From the NCBI GenBank assembly GCA_005784505.1, contig VCAZ01000019.1:1015001-1079000 (forward strand): a stretch of DNA of 64,000 bases, in the 5' to 3' direction. The position numbers and the translations under genes were made by a program. This DNA comes from Bagarius yarrelli (Eukaryota; Chordata; Actinopteri; Siluriformes; Sisoridae). Under the pieces are notes generated by a model. The model was not told the origin of the DNA and did not search any database. It saw nothing but the letters and a program-made list of their open reading frames with translations. This document shows positions 12,151-25,924 of the stretch, in pieces. Numbering within the stretch: the first letter of the stretch is position 1; the number at the start of each line of letters is the position of its first letter.

Positions 12151-12698
12151 CGTATGAATGGGGTGTTGTGTTAGGAACTCAGTGCAGTTTACCTGTGTGT
12201 AGGTTGGCGATGATCCGAAGTTGGATGAACAAGTCGAAGCTCTATTCGAATCGGCTGCTTTCATGAAAGTATTGAACTGTAATTTATTTTTTGATAGGAA
12301 TTGTTAACGTTATTAATTGTAGTCCTGTATAAGAGGGACAGCAAGAAAGAACCTTACAAAAAAAAAGTTAAACATTTAACACATTTTCTAAAAAGGTGTA
12401 TGCGCAATAGAGGCGTAACAAATTTCGATATTTGTTATTCGGATATTTCTGAATATTCGGATTTCCGAATCAGGGTAATAAAGTCATTTTAAGGATATTA
12501 CTTTAATACCCGTTGATGGTAGTTTTATTACTTTAAGTGTGTTTAATAGGGTTTCTGGTTGTGGTTTATTTATTTGAGATCCACATTCGCAAGATGCTTT
12601 AATTCATTGTTCCAAGGATTCTGCTTTTCACGCGCTCGCTCTGGCATGTAGGGCATATTTATATATATATATATATAGATATATACATAGATAGATAC

Positions 12699-12736
<38 letters not shown>

Positions 12737-15370
12737 TTGTACATTTGATTATTATTTTTTTTTTACCCTATTTTACCCTGGCCTATAGTAGGGACTCAAG
12801 AGGTTATTCTTTAATGTTTATGCGTTTAATGCGTTTAGTGCATAATTTATCCGTAATTTTTTAGAATTTAAGCCCTCATTTAGGTTTTTGAAATTAATAT
12901 GTAATAGTTCAGTATAATGTGATTTCTGGCCTGCTATAGTCGATTCTGTCCACTAGAGGGCGATTAAACGTCGCTGATCACAGGCGCTTATTAACTGAAC
13001 GCACTTTAGACTTGGAGTTAAATATGTGTAATTTAACAACACAGTCCACAAACTTCATTTTATACCCCACAAAGTGCTTCTTTCTTTGTTTTAATGGAAG
13101 ACCAGACAGCTGAAGATAATTATAACTCTATAACTGTTAGCCATCGTTTTACACAGATAATGTACTCATCTTATGTATGTGTTTTATACTTGTGGTTATT
13201 TTTATACGTATTTAAATTGAAAATAAAAAATTGTTTTTCATTAAAATGTAAACTAGAAACTTTCTACTAAAAAGTTATCAACAGAACGTCTTAAAAAAAA
13301 TCAGCCGATGGTCTGTATCTTTCCAGAGTTGTCTAGGATCCAATAAAAGTATTTCAGAATTGATGGGATTTGACATCGACCAAAGCGTTATTTACATTAT
13401 AAATCTACAGCATTTGGCAGACGTTCTTATCCAGAGCGATTTACATTTATACAATTGAGCAATTGGGGGTTAGGGGCCTTACTCAGGGGCCCAACATTGG
13501 TAACTTGGTGGTGCTGGGAATCAACCCCCGGTCTTCCATGAGCAGTCCAACCCCTTAACCACTGCGCTACCACTTCACCAGGGTATGTCCTAGGGTATAA
13601 GAACTAACCTCTCTGTTCTTAAGTGCTGACACTGCAGTTTCCGTCCATCAATGTTCAAGAAAGGTCTTGAAAGCTGCAGTCCTTTTTCTCCGTGTTAAAT
13701 ATTACCAGATTTTAAAGATTGTTCATTTCTAGGTTTAGATTAGTTACATAATCCAGTAAAACATTAAACTATTCCAGAAACATGAACAAATTCCTTGTGT
13801 TAGCGTTTAAGAGCTACTGTTGTACAACATTAATCTACCCTGTTTTACAGATTTGTGTTCATGGTTTTGGAAGATCTGTTTAGCTTCTGCGTACGTGCTG
13901 TAATTCTGTCATGCATTTGGTACCTGGGCCTTGAATGGGGACTCCTTAGAGACTGAAATCCAGTGGTACCACTTATAGGCACTGGTCTGGAAGTGGAGAA
14001 CAAACTCTTTCCTGTTCTGAGACAAGCTAGCTAGCTTCGGGGTTAGCTGAGCTCCTCACGATGTCTAGCTTTTCTGGAAAAAAATCTTCAGGTTCTGCTC
14101 CTCCGTCAGCCATTTTGGGCATAAAAAAATTCTAACTTAACTGTATTAATGTCTGCAGATCGGCTGCAGACGTGTTTTGCTAGTCGAACTTGGCTGTAAC
14201 AGTTTTGCTCCAATCAACCAATCAGAGGCTGGAAAAATGCTGGTGTTATTGGGGGTCAGCTAGCTGGCGCTGGGAGGTGAACTCTTCTTAACTGTGCAGA
14301 TTATAAAAATCTGTTTTTCTGGTTCATCCATCTCTCAAGCGCATCTACCAAATGCCATAAATGTTAGCATTGACTTCCACTCACCTGGACTACATTATAT
14401 TGAAAACTGAAAAAAAAATTACTTTTTAACTCTGAGCTTTTAGAAAATATTATTTTTTTGTAAACATGTTCCTACATTGCTAAGAGAACAGTTTATGTGG
14501 AATCACTGAATGCACACAAGTATTTTGATCCCAGGAATCTTACCGTGTTTGTGTCTGTAAGCATGTTTTTCTCTGACAGCTGTTTTATACATTATCTGCT
14601 GTCAGAAAGTGTGTGTGTGTGTGTGTGTGAGTGTGTGTAGACTCCCTGGCTCCCTGTGGCGTGGCATACCTGAAACAGGAAGTAAAATGTCTGACCACAG
14701 AACTCCTCAGACTGTTGTTTGACCTAACACATAGTAACCGCAAACAGACCATCAAAAGACTTTGTGTGTGTCCGACTGTCTGACTGTGTAAGAAAGTCTA
14801 TAGACACATTAATAAATCGAAATGTAATATGGGGGTGACCAGTAGAGGGCAACTTGTCATAAAAAAAACACAATTCAGCGGTGGGGAATTAAAAATGAAG
14901 AGCCTTGTTTAAGGGCCCAGTAGCTTCGGCTTCTCTTTTCAATTGTAGAAATACTTGCTACATTCTGGCTAGCTAAAGTCTTAGCCATCTGCTTCTAATG
15001 ACTTTACTATCTCTTTTTAATGCACAAAGTTACATATATCACATTCATATTTTAACTGTGACTGAACATGTGTCCGTCCGTCCATCCATTCATCCATCCA
15101 TCCGTCCATTTATCCATCTGTTTGTCCGTCTGTCTGTTCTCCATCCATCCATCCATCCATCCATCCATCCATCTATCCGTCTGCCCAGCCATCCATGCGT
15201 TTGTCCACCCATCCATCCATCCGTCTGTCTGTCCGTCCGTCCATCCATCCATCCATATGTCCATCCATCCATCTGTCCATCTATCAATTGTCTATACCTG
15301 CTTATTTCTAATCACAGGAGTCAGGGGTCTCCCTGGACAGATATCCAGTCTATCACGTACAGACAAAAAA

Positions 15371-15437
<67 letters not shown>

Positions 15438-18400
15438 CGCACACACTCCTATGGGCAATTTAGAGGCACCAATCAATCTAACCTACATGTTTTTTGGACT
15501 GTAGAAGGAAACCGAAGAACCCGGAGTAAACCCACGCAAGCACGGGAAGAACATGTAAACTCCACACAGAAAGACCCCCTGCAGGGGATACGAACCTGAA
15601 ACCTTCTTACTGTAACGCAACAGTGCTAACCACCGGAACCACCATGCTGTCCCTAGAAATAAAATCTTTATATCTTTGTTGTAGTATGTTCTGACTACTC
15701 TTAACCCCAGCATTTTTAAGGATCTGGCAGCAGACATAATCATCTTGTGGCTTTTTACTACATGCCAAAATGTGTTCACGGTTTAGGAAAATGTCTGGTG
15801 TGAACATGGTCTTGGGCGTCTAGGAGTACATTGTTCTACAGTGTTCTAAACCCACATACACACACACTTTTGTTAGCATGTTGCTTTTTTTTCTAGCTTG
15901 GTAAAATATTCTATTTTATTATAGAAGTCACAAATTCTTAATCTACATGTGTATCTGTTTGTTTAGGAGAGCTCTACTCCTGTGTACTCTTCTGTGTTGC
16001 ACTTGTTCTTCAGGACTCACAGAAGCACTGTCTGAAGGTAGGATTTATTCAAATAAATATATTTATATGCCAAAAATTACTTCTGGTTAAGGAAAATGCC
16101 TGATAATCTTAGATATTCAGTAGTATATTATATACACTCTATCAGTTATACTTGTTCAGTTGCGTTATTATACAGTTCGTTTTTTTTGTGCACGTGCAAC
16201 TGTTTCTATGTTAAAGGCTATAGTTTATGCACATATCTACGTTTATGCCATTTGGCAGACGTCCTCATACAGAGCAACTTGCATTTATCTCCTGAGCAAT
16301 TGGGGGTTAAGGGCCTTGCTCAGGGGCCCAGCAGTGGCGTTTAGGTGATGCCGGGAATTAAACCTCGATTTTCCAATTAAGAATCCAACATCTTTACCAC
16401 AGCACTACCCATTCCCACCACACACATACACACACTAGTATCCTCCATATCTCCTCATTTTTCACTTTCTGTTTCCAGCCCAAAGACCCTCCCACCCTCC
16501 CCAGCAACAAAAACCACCCCCACCCCATACAGGCTTTCTGAAATTTATAACTGTAGGAAAATGATTTTTACATGCATGTTTTACACATGTTTAGTATTCT
16601 AGAGGACAGGTTTAGTTTAACTGTACACACACACACACACACACACATACAACTCTTGCTACATTCATAAGGATTTCCAATTACTGTCAGTGTTGCTGTT
16701 TACTTAAATCTAACAAAAATAACACTATTCCCACAACAGACCACAAATACAGGTAATTTATCTATATTTATCTCTTTTTTTAAACTGAGCAATTAGGGGT
16801 TAAGGGCCTTGCTCAGGGGTCTAGCAGTGGTAACTTGGTGGTGTTGGGAATCGAACCCCAATCTTTCAAATAGCAGATAGGTTGAACACAACCTAAGACA
16901 CCACAGCAGTTTTTCCCTTTATATAATGCAATCTTTCCATTATGTTCGATAACACACATATTCAGACACCCACAGGACAAGACTTACACACGCACACAAG
17001 ATGCAACACACACACACACAAACACATCTGGCAAAATGCTTTACTTTAGGGGCTTTAGTTACTTTAGAAGCAGAAACACACCCACACGCCATCTTATATA
17101 GCTGGCTGGTAAAATCTTGAAAGTATGTGTGTGTTTGTACGGTGAAGCCAGAACTGTTTCTACTAATTTCAGAAATTACACTAATTTACAAACACACACA
17201 CACACACACACACACACAGCTGTGTGCCACTAACTCTTTCCATACAGCCTGTTTTCTGGCATTAAATAGCAAAGTAATATATGCACATTAGACACGCTCT
17301 TCACTAAATATGACTCTGCCCTAAATCATGTTTTCCCAGAAGATCATAGGCCCCTCCCTATGCACATATACACACTGAGACCCAAAACTGTACACTGTTC
17401 ACACACTGATGTGATTATGATGTAATGCAGACCTCTGGATCACACTAAGTATTTTCAACAATGGTAATACTGTAACAGAAGACAATAAGAGTCAGACATG
17501 ATAAAGGTAAAAATAAAATAAAGCAAAATAAAGCAGTAAAGATCAAGCAGTCTTTAAGATAATATTTAAGCTTCTAGTTGGTGTAAATCGCAATAATATT
17601 TATAAGATTTTGAAAATGACCTAGTCGACTACAAAACCATGCAAAATTAAATGATCTAAAATCGTTTTTTAAGTACAGTAGTACCTTGAATTAGGAGTGT
17701 CCTAGCTAATGAGATACAAGTCATATCATGGCGGATTTTTTGCTTTGAGTTGCCAAAATTCGTGTAACGAGTCAGCTTCAGACACCCAACCGCTAGTTTG
17801 CGTAGTGAACGCCACAGTGAACGTCGTAACATCCGCCCAGCATCCCGTGTGTCACTCGATAGGTAGTCAGACATGCGTGTTAGCAGGTGGAGTCGTCTGA
17901 TCTCCAGGGTAAATGCTGTACATTCTACTTAATAAAACCAGTTTATTCCAGTACATCCTACTGTATTGTCTTTAATTTTCTTATTTAAAAACATGTAACA
18001 AAAAAATGGTGTTTTTTTGGGGATCTGGAACAGATTAATGGCATTTCAATTCTTTTTTAACGGGTAAAATTTATTTGACATACGGATAATTTAAGTTACG
18101 AACTCCGTCGAATTACGCAACGAATTAAACTTGTAAGTCACGACACCACTGTACTTCAGAAAAGTGTTTTTCCTTGTAACACATACTATTTCTAACATAG
18201 ATATTTAAAATAAGATAGATAGACAGTTAGTTAGTCCTTTTTGTTAATAGTGCATTTTTAATTAACAGGGTCCTTAAATTTTTTTATCCCACATGTTTTC
18301 AGTGGACATTAAATCAGGGGACTGAGAGGGTCAGCCTAACTGTGTGATCATCAAACCCGTGGTTTTTTTTCAAGACTCAACCACAACCAATTTGTAGCTT

Positions 18401-21400
18401 CCTGGCTGGGGCAGATCGATATTCATATACAATTGAATGGAGCCATGTATTGTCATGAGGGCCTTTCATATGTAATCCAACAATTCAATTCAATTTAATT
18501 CAGGTTTATTTATTTAGCGCTTTTAACAATGGACATTGTTTTTAAGCAGCTTTACAGAACATAAGTCATAGAACACAAAAGTCTACGATTAATGTTAGAA
18601 AAAAAATATTATTAAAAACATCCCTAGTGATCAAGCCTGGGGCGACTGTGGTAAAGAAAAACTCCCTTAAATGGCACAAGGAAGAAACTTTGAACAAAAC
18701 CAGACTTAAAAGGGAACCCACCGTCATTTGGGTGACTTTTTACCGGAGAGTGTCTTTTATCAATTATTACAAGTAGCACAACAAACTAGAGATGCACGAT
18801 AAAAGAAATTTAACTGATAATTAAGTCCTTCTCATCGGCGATTCCGATTCTGATATCGATAAGCACTGAGTTTATATATTTATATTATAATGTTTCTATA
18901 ATCTGCAGTTTGTGTGTCAGGAGAATAGAAAATCTGAGATACACTGATGAAACTGATACTTTAGTAGTTCTGGTTAAACTATAATAACAATCATCAGTTC
19001 TGACTCTACAAATGATGTTAAGTGTTAAACACCAGGAATCATTTATTCTACATTTTAATTGAATTTTTGACTGATTTACCAGCAAATATACTTTATTGGA
19101 TCTGTTTATCAGATCCAATTTATCAGGAGCAATAAAAATGACAACATTTTCATTTCATTGTGCACAACAAATCTTTAACTACACTTAACATTAAGGTTTG
19201 AGTTCTGTGTAATTGTCCTAATTTTTATGCTTTACCCACATTGAGTGCTGGTAGTATATCATGTTATGTCATTATTTTTAGTCTAAACTTAAGACATTTT
19301 CAAATGTGTGTCATTGCATATTTGCATTTCTAATGGGAATGTACGTAAACCTGTGTTGCAGATGTGGATGTCTTGCAGCGGTTGGCTCTTCGCCTTGAGC
19401 AGGGTTCTCGCTCTGTCCCATTTGGTGTCATCCCACTTCGCACCAGCATTATTCTCACAGCACGGGCGCGTGTCACTACTGCCACACGCTCTATATTCCC
19501 CCAGCCTTTCTCTTGGAATAGCACACTGGTGCTGAGCATTCGCTCACATCGTGCTAACTCAGCCTTTCTTTTCTCTGTTTTTTACGGCTCACGCATCCAG
19601 TTAGGCTTGCAGTTGTCGCCAGATGACATTACACTTCACGCTGGGCCTGGCAACTCAGTTCGCTTTCCATATCACCTGCACGATGGCCACTGGCACCACC
19701 TGGCCCTTGTGCTTGCTGGCAAGAAAGCTACTCTACTGCCTGCTTGTGACAATAGCAGCAGTGGTACAACTAAAGAATTTCCACTACTCCCACCTAGTCA
19801 GCTGGACCCACGCAGTACCTTCCGACTGGGCGGAAGCAGTGCTCTCCTACCTGGCATTGAACCCTTTGAGGGTGCAGTGTGCCAGTTTGATGTGGTACCC
19901 ACAGGACAGATTAATTATTGCAAGGCTGTTCACAAACAGTGCAGAGAAAATGATGCCTACCGGGCTGTATCGCCCTCTCCTCTTCTTCCTCTCCCAATTT
20001 TAATTCCCGGGGCCCCCCGAAATAGCTCTGTCACACCCAAAGTCAGAGTCAACCATGATTCAGCCACATCTTCTCAATTGGCCACAACCCATATAGGACT
20101 TAAACCCACACCATTACATAGAAGCTCAATAAATGTCACACCTTCACCAACATTCAGGACAAACAAAATACTGCCCCAAAAAAGCCCCAAACCCACAACC
20201 TCCACACCCATGCTGGGAAAATCCATAAATGCCACCAAATTGACAGGGTTCAGGAGTACTACAGCAAAAGCTCAAACTAGAACCGTTACTGTGAAATCAA
20301 TACAAATGTCTGCAAGTCCAAAACCTACTGCTTCAAATAGGTTTCAACTGAACAGCTCAAAGCACACATTAAAAGCTTTCCGGTCAAATCCCACTTCTTC
20401 TTCAAAAATTAACAGCTCAAAACCCACTAGTGTGTCAAAACCACCCAACTTCAAACCAAATGGTGTACCAAAACCTGCTAGCATAAAACCCACAACAATA
20501 TCAAAACCCACCAGTTCTAAACATCTATCCTCTAAACCACCAATAGTAAAGCCGTCTAAGCCCACAATCGCAAAATCTATAGCTGTCAAACCCACAAACC
20601 CAAAAGTATTTTTAACCCCTTCTAAACCTCAATTAGAAACAACCAGGAAGAAAATCACATCAAACCACCGCCAATCCCCAGTAACCCCTACTGTCATTTC
20701 CAAGCGTGAATTAAACATTACAGTCACTTTACCTAATATGGTTCTTGGGACTTCCAAGAATTTAAGCCCTTTGTTAACTAAAAAAGTTCCAAGCAGTACT
20801 CAACAGATACCCAGACACATGTCCCCCATGCCCAGGACCACACCTGTTATCCCTGTTGTTTCAAAAATGCCTCCAAACACTCTAGTTAAACCTACCAAGA
20901 AATCAGGGGTGCATGTTACCACGTTAGCCCCAAAGACTGGGACAATTCTGCCTGCTGATAGTCTTCAGGACTGGGATCTGGATCAAGAACTGTTTACTGC
21001 ACTGATTGGACCACCAGGGCAAAAGGGAGAATGTGGGCCTGTGGTAAGACTTCAGATTAAGTTATCATATTATAATAAGTGATGAAATTTGTTTAAAACT
21101 GTTTTATATAATAAAAAAATAAATAAATGATAAGCCAGTATACCATTTCATGCCAGCAATACAAATGGTGATTCTTTATCCTATTTATTTAGGTATGTCT
21201 TAAAAATGATTGGGTATGCAAGTATACTGGTATTTAATCAGCCAATCATATGGCAGCAGCAAAATACATGAAATCATGCATTTAGTGAAGATAAAAACAA
21301 GGTGTGCTCAAAGTAACTTTAACCATATCATGAATGTTGGTAATGAATGGGACGATCGATATCATTTCCTGTTGTTCGTTTGTGTTTAAGTTCCTCTGCT

Positions 21401-24400
21401 CTTCTAGCTCATCCACCTCAATATTTGATATTTGTGTGTTCTGAGCAGTGGCGGGTGTAGCATTTGGTAGCTGGTGGTGCATTACCCGACTGATACACCT
21501 CTTAATACCACCACTATCACGTCGCAATTATAGAAACCATCAATACTAAACAAACACACAATATAACACAGAGTGGAATTACAGACAGAGAGACATTTCA
21601 CATATTGAGGATAAAAACCATTTTTATTAAAGCAAGAAACCCGTTAACACACAACTCCAAACCTCTACACTACAACCACAACTGTACCACCTACAACATC
21701 TGGAACAGTTCAAAAACAATATTTATCCTAATATTAATATAACATCACAAAAACATTAAAGATATCAATAAAATATCTCAGACATTTAACGGCTGTAAGT
21801 CAGTGTTACCGGTCAGCGGCGCTGGTCTGGAAGTGGAGAATAAACTCTTTCCCGCACTGAGACAAGCTAGTTATCTTCAGGGTTGGCCGACTGCTCCTAA
21901 CAATGTTTTTTTCCGCCTTGAGAACTGATTTTTTTAGTATGTCTGAGACCAATCATTTACTCCTACTCCATTAGCCATTGTGGGTGTAAAAATTCTAATT
22001 CAACTGTACAGACATGTAGACGAACTTGGCTGTAACAGTTTTACTCTGATCAACCAATCAGACAATTACATCATCGTGGGCCAGCTAGCTGGTTCTGAAG
22101 ATTCGAATTTAAAATCTGATTGGTTAAAGGTTAATTATATCAACGAATTATCAATCTGCCCCTGCTAATATAGCTTAAGTTCCATGGGCAGCACTACTGA
22201 TTCTGGAGGCTTTGGGCAGATTAGATTAACATGGCAGTACATAAACTAAACTAAAATCCGATTGGACAAAAAATCTAACATCCACATACCTGTACTGGAA
22301 GCAGTACAGCAAGAGAAACACTACGGAATGAAGAGAATAAACTGTTGGAATAAATTAATACAATTTAATGGAATAAATATCAGAATTTAGGTTGTAAATG
22401 TAGGTCAGTGATTCTAATAGTGTTTAGAACAGCAGAGAAGGACTGACTAAACACCACTCCACTGCATTGGTTCTGAGACTTCTTAAATATTGATACTCGA
22501 TACAGAGCTCATGTACTCATACTCGTACTCGTAAAAACACCCCAAAGACTGATACCTATTGTGACGTCATTAATAAAACATTCAGTACACAAACAGTCGA
22601 CAGCAGCGAAAGAATATTTCAAAATTAGAGTTGACAATCCACTGCATGGCAGACAGCAAACTTTATTCAACAAAAATATATATAGAGATACAAAAATCAG
22701 TGTGGGTAATCTGATAAAATGTAAGAAAACACATAAGTGAGCACGAAGAATTTGCCGCCAGCAGTAACGTTAGCACTCGGCAAAGGACCCTGCAGCAAAC
22801 CCTTACAAGACCAGAAGATAATAACGAGAGAAACCCAGGAGCCATACAAATAATTCCACATCCCAAAAAAAGTACAGTTCCAGGAAAATAATTTCTTAAA
22901 AAATTAAATATATTAAAAAACTGTTATTGGTGCATCATCGTCTCAAAGCATTTTTACAGAAAAACAGAATTTAATTCAATGACTACAATCATAATTATCC
23001 ACAATGAGGCAGCCTACGGTGACGGCGGTAATGAAAAAACTCTGTGAGATAAAATAATGAAGGAACCTTGAGAGGAACATCAATGCGATGCAGTCAAACT
23101 CAGATTCTTTTTAATTTTGAAAGCAAATAAGAAAAAGCCCAAAGCTGCCGCATTCCTGCATTACCACTGTACGTTTTAGAAAATGACAGACTAGACAACA
23201 CGTGCGTTACAATTATAAGTGTAAAACTCAGAGAGAACATTACCAGGAGTGTGTCTGAGTGTGTAAGGTGACTCCCCTGTTATTACCAGTTTATTAGCTG
23301 AAGTGCACTATTATCCACCTTAATCACAGACTCTAATTCTAACGTATCCTGCTGACACACCTCAGACACCCTCTTATTTACTCACTCACACACACACACA
23401 CACACACACCCACACACCCATCCGCCCACGCACACACACACGCTATGAAGTGTACGTCTGCCCTTCAAACAAATGAAATGTCTAAAAAAGATGTGCTTAG
23501 TGGAGCACATCAATCTCAGATTGCATCACAGTGTAGACACAATAAATAAAATGTCCTCCCACTTGGTCTTTGGTGGACATTGTGGTATGTTTGTCTGGAA
23601 AAAAGCCACTTTTTTTCTATTTGTAGCTGTATATCTGTAACCTTAAGAGATTCTTTGCATAAGTACACACACAACTCCTCATCCCCAAGAGTGTCTTTAA
23701 TTGCCCTCACATGGCATAGTGTGTGTTGGGAAAGAGAGAGAGGAAAAAGAGAGAGATTAATCAGTTATGATTATCTTTTAGATATAAGGCGAATGAAATA
23801 TACAGGTGGCTTTCATCAGGTGTATATGTACTTCAGTGTCCTGAAAATTACATTACAGTTTAGTATACTGGAAGTTAGGGGTTATATGCATGAAGAAGTG
23901 TAACTCTTGGTCCTTTTTTCAGGGAATTCAGGGACCACCAGGAAAACCAGGAGCACCGGGAAAAAGAGGGCCACAGGTACACATACCTTCGCTTGTGCAC
24001 ATGAACATATGTTTTCGTAAAATATGTCTTTATACATCTAAATAAAGACGGTAGAGACCTGATGATCTTTTTAAAATGATTGCCTATCTGTTGGCTATAT
24101 ATGTGTGTAAGGCAACAGGAGCAGTGATGGCTTTATGGTTAAGTTGTTGATTGGAATACCAGAAAGATTGGGGTTTGAGCCCCACAACCGCCAGTCAGCA
24201 AACCGTTGGTTCCCTTCTTGCTCCAGAGGTGCTATATTATAGCTAACCCTGTGCTCTGTCAAGATGGGATATGCCAGGGGTGTTCAACTGGATCCTGGAC
24301 AGCCAGTGTCCTCAGAGTCTAGCTAACCCTAATCAAACCCATCTGAACCAAAAAATGAAGGTGTTGCTAGTTACTTAAAACGTACAGATAGGTGTTTTGA

Positions 24401-25520
24401 GGCAAGTTGGAGCTAAACCCTGCAGGACACCAACCCTCCAGGACCGAGTTTGGACACCCCAGGAATATGCAAATAAACAAATTACAATGTGCCGTAGACA
24501 AATAAAGAGATTTATAAATGGTGAATGAACACAATTTACTCTATTATGTAGTATTCATTTTTATCACTGTCTGTTATGGTTGACACTGCAACACATCCAG
24601 ACTATGCAACCAGCGTTGTTCACAGCCTACTGTCTGGCTGCTGTTGACACTACTGATGAGTCCTTCCTGACCCCCCTCCCTTCCTCCACTGTCCCAGATG
24701 AATGGGTCACTGTGGCACAGCACACCAATCTCCTTGAAATTACATGTCTAAGTCCTTGGGAGTGACCCCAGGATATTGGATAGGGTCAGACACACTCTTG
24801 TGATTGGGTATGCTCACTAAATGTATTTAATGAATCTGACTTCTTTCACGAATGTGTAAAACACCAGAAATAAAGTCCTAACTGTAAACTGTGTAAATGC
24901 AATAATGATGGATTGTGTTATAAAAAAAAAACAATTATAGCAACTATAAAGTAGCATTTACTTAAGATAGCTTTTTGTTTGTCTACCCTAAAGCAATTGC
25001 CACTTAGCACATCACTAATCAGGGTATTTTTGTACTTTGGAAGGCACCATAAAAGGCTCTGCTGTCTAATTACAGGTTGGCCCCGCAGGGTAAAATATGT
25101 GATTATGTTAGCATAGCTGAACAAGTTATCTTCTATTCAATTTCACCTCTGCTAGAGGAGTGTTACGTGCAGACGTATATCAATTAGCAAGATTTTTTAA
25201 TTCAAAGTGATTCTTACTCTGATAGTAAAATGTCAGATTTGCTAAATCATTTCTAGACACACATCCACAGACAGGCACAGCCTGATATGACCCCTGGTCT
25301 CGACACATGGGTGTATGAATTCAAGCTAGCAACAGTTGCTAATGAAACACATCACACCCACATGTGTCTTTCCTGCAGGTCAAAGGTGAGACCCAGAACT
25401 GTGTGTTATGTGTTTGTGTGTATGTCTGCGTGTTGGGTTGTTTTTTAAGGTGCTGCCTACTTAAAATCATCTTAAAATATCACAATAATTTCATGGTATT
25501 ATAATGAATATTTTGTTTTT

Positions 25521-25565
<45 letters not shown>

Positions 25566-25881
25566 ACATCACTGACATCGTTTTTGCAGTTAGTTCCTCT
25601 TGTGGACTTTGACCTCTTGTTTGAGCTCTGGATCCAGGAACGACATGGACCATTAGTTCAGTGTTCATCAGTTACTAGCACCTCGCCTCTAACATGGACT
25701 TTAAACGAAAAATCTGTGTATGTTTTTGCTTCCACTTCCTGCCACTTAAACCCAGATGATTTGTGTTGCAGGGACCACCTGGACCACATGGTAATCCGGG
25801 AAGACCAGGTCCCCCTGGCTTAAAAGTATGCATTTTCTCTCTCTTTTTCTTTCTGGCTCTTACTCTTTCTCTCTATCTATC

Positions 25882-25924
<43 letters not shown>

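Larger units (their letters stand above)
12034..15966 (+). other. col27a1 intron 1
   Basis: About 3.9 kb. It holds a TG tract (12119-12150), a GATA tract (about 12686-12736), a SINE-A (13407-13580), an R3 repeat fragment (13912-14300), a TG tract (14608-14638) and a SINE-B with long CCAT and CA tracts (15076-15655). No exon or RNA gene is seen. Confidence 0.7.
11971..16035 (+). promoter_or_regulatory. Overlapping uORF across exons 1-2
   Basis: An ATG at 11971 lies ten bases before the main ATG in another frame. Read through the exon 1/exon 2 splice (11971-12033 joined to 15967-16035) it gives 43 codons and then TGA at 16033-16035, so it overlaps the start of the collagen frame. It arises from a tandem 10-bp duplication (ACAAATGAAT twice, 11967-11986). 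Both ATGs have identical flanks. It may lower translation or be bypassed by leaky scanning. Confidence 0.55.
16038..19361 (+). other. col27a1 intron 2
   Basis: About 3.3 kb. It contains SINE-A copies (16245-16412, 16788-16905), CA tracts (16624-16648, 17191-17218), a TIR-bearing DNA element (17676-18151), an R4 fragment (18480-18760) and a hAT-like element (18787-19168). No exon is seen. Confidence 0.7.
21044..23922 (+). other. col27a1 intron 3
   Basis: About 2.9 kb. It holds an R3 repeat (21478-22480), a decayed R4-like fragment (22925-23110) and CA-rich sequence (23384-23440). Nothing else is recognised. Confidence 0.7.
23977..25771 (+). other. col27a1 intron 4
   Basis: Contains a SINE-C copy interrupted by a hAT MITE (24117-24520) and a CA tract (25523-25561). 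Nothing else is recognised. Confidence 0.65.

Noticed and set aside
14998..15504. Long open frames with PSIHPSIHPS- or WMDGWMDG-type products on both strands
   Set aside because: Produced by the CCAT/CCGT and CA microsatellites of a SINE-B copy.
19362..21043. Identification as col24a1, col5a or col11a
   Set aside because: The EDVDVLQRL start of the mature region, the interrupted exon 6, the exon-by-exon match and the intronic mir-455 point to col27a1.
25374..25386. Possible micro-exon (tttcctgcag then GTCAAAG then gtgagac)
   Set aside because: Splice-like borders are present, but a 7-base exon would break the Gly-X-Y frame between exons 4 and 5, which join perfectly without it.
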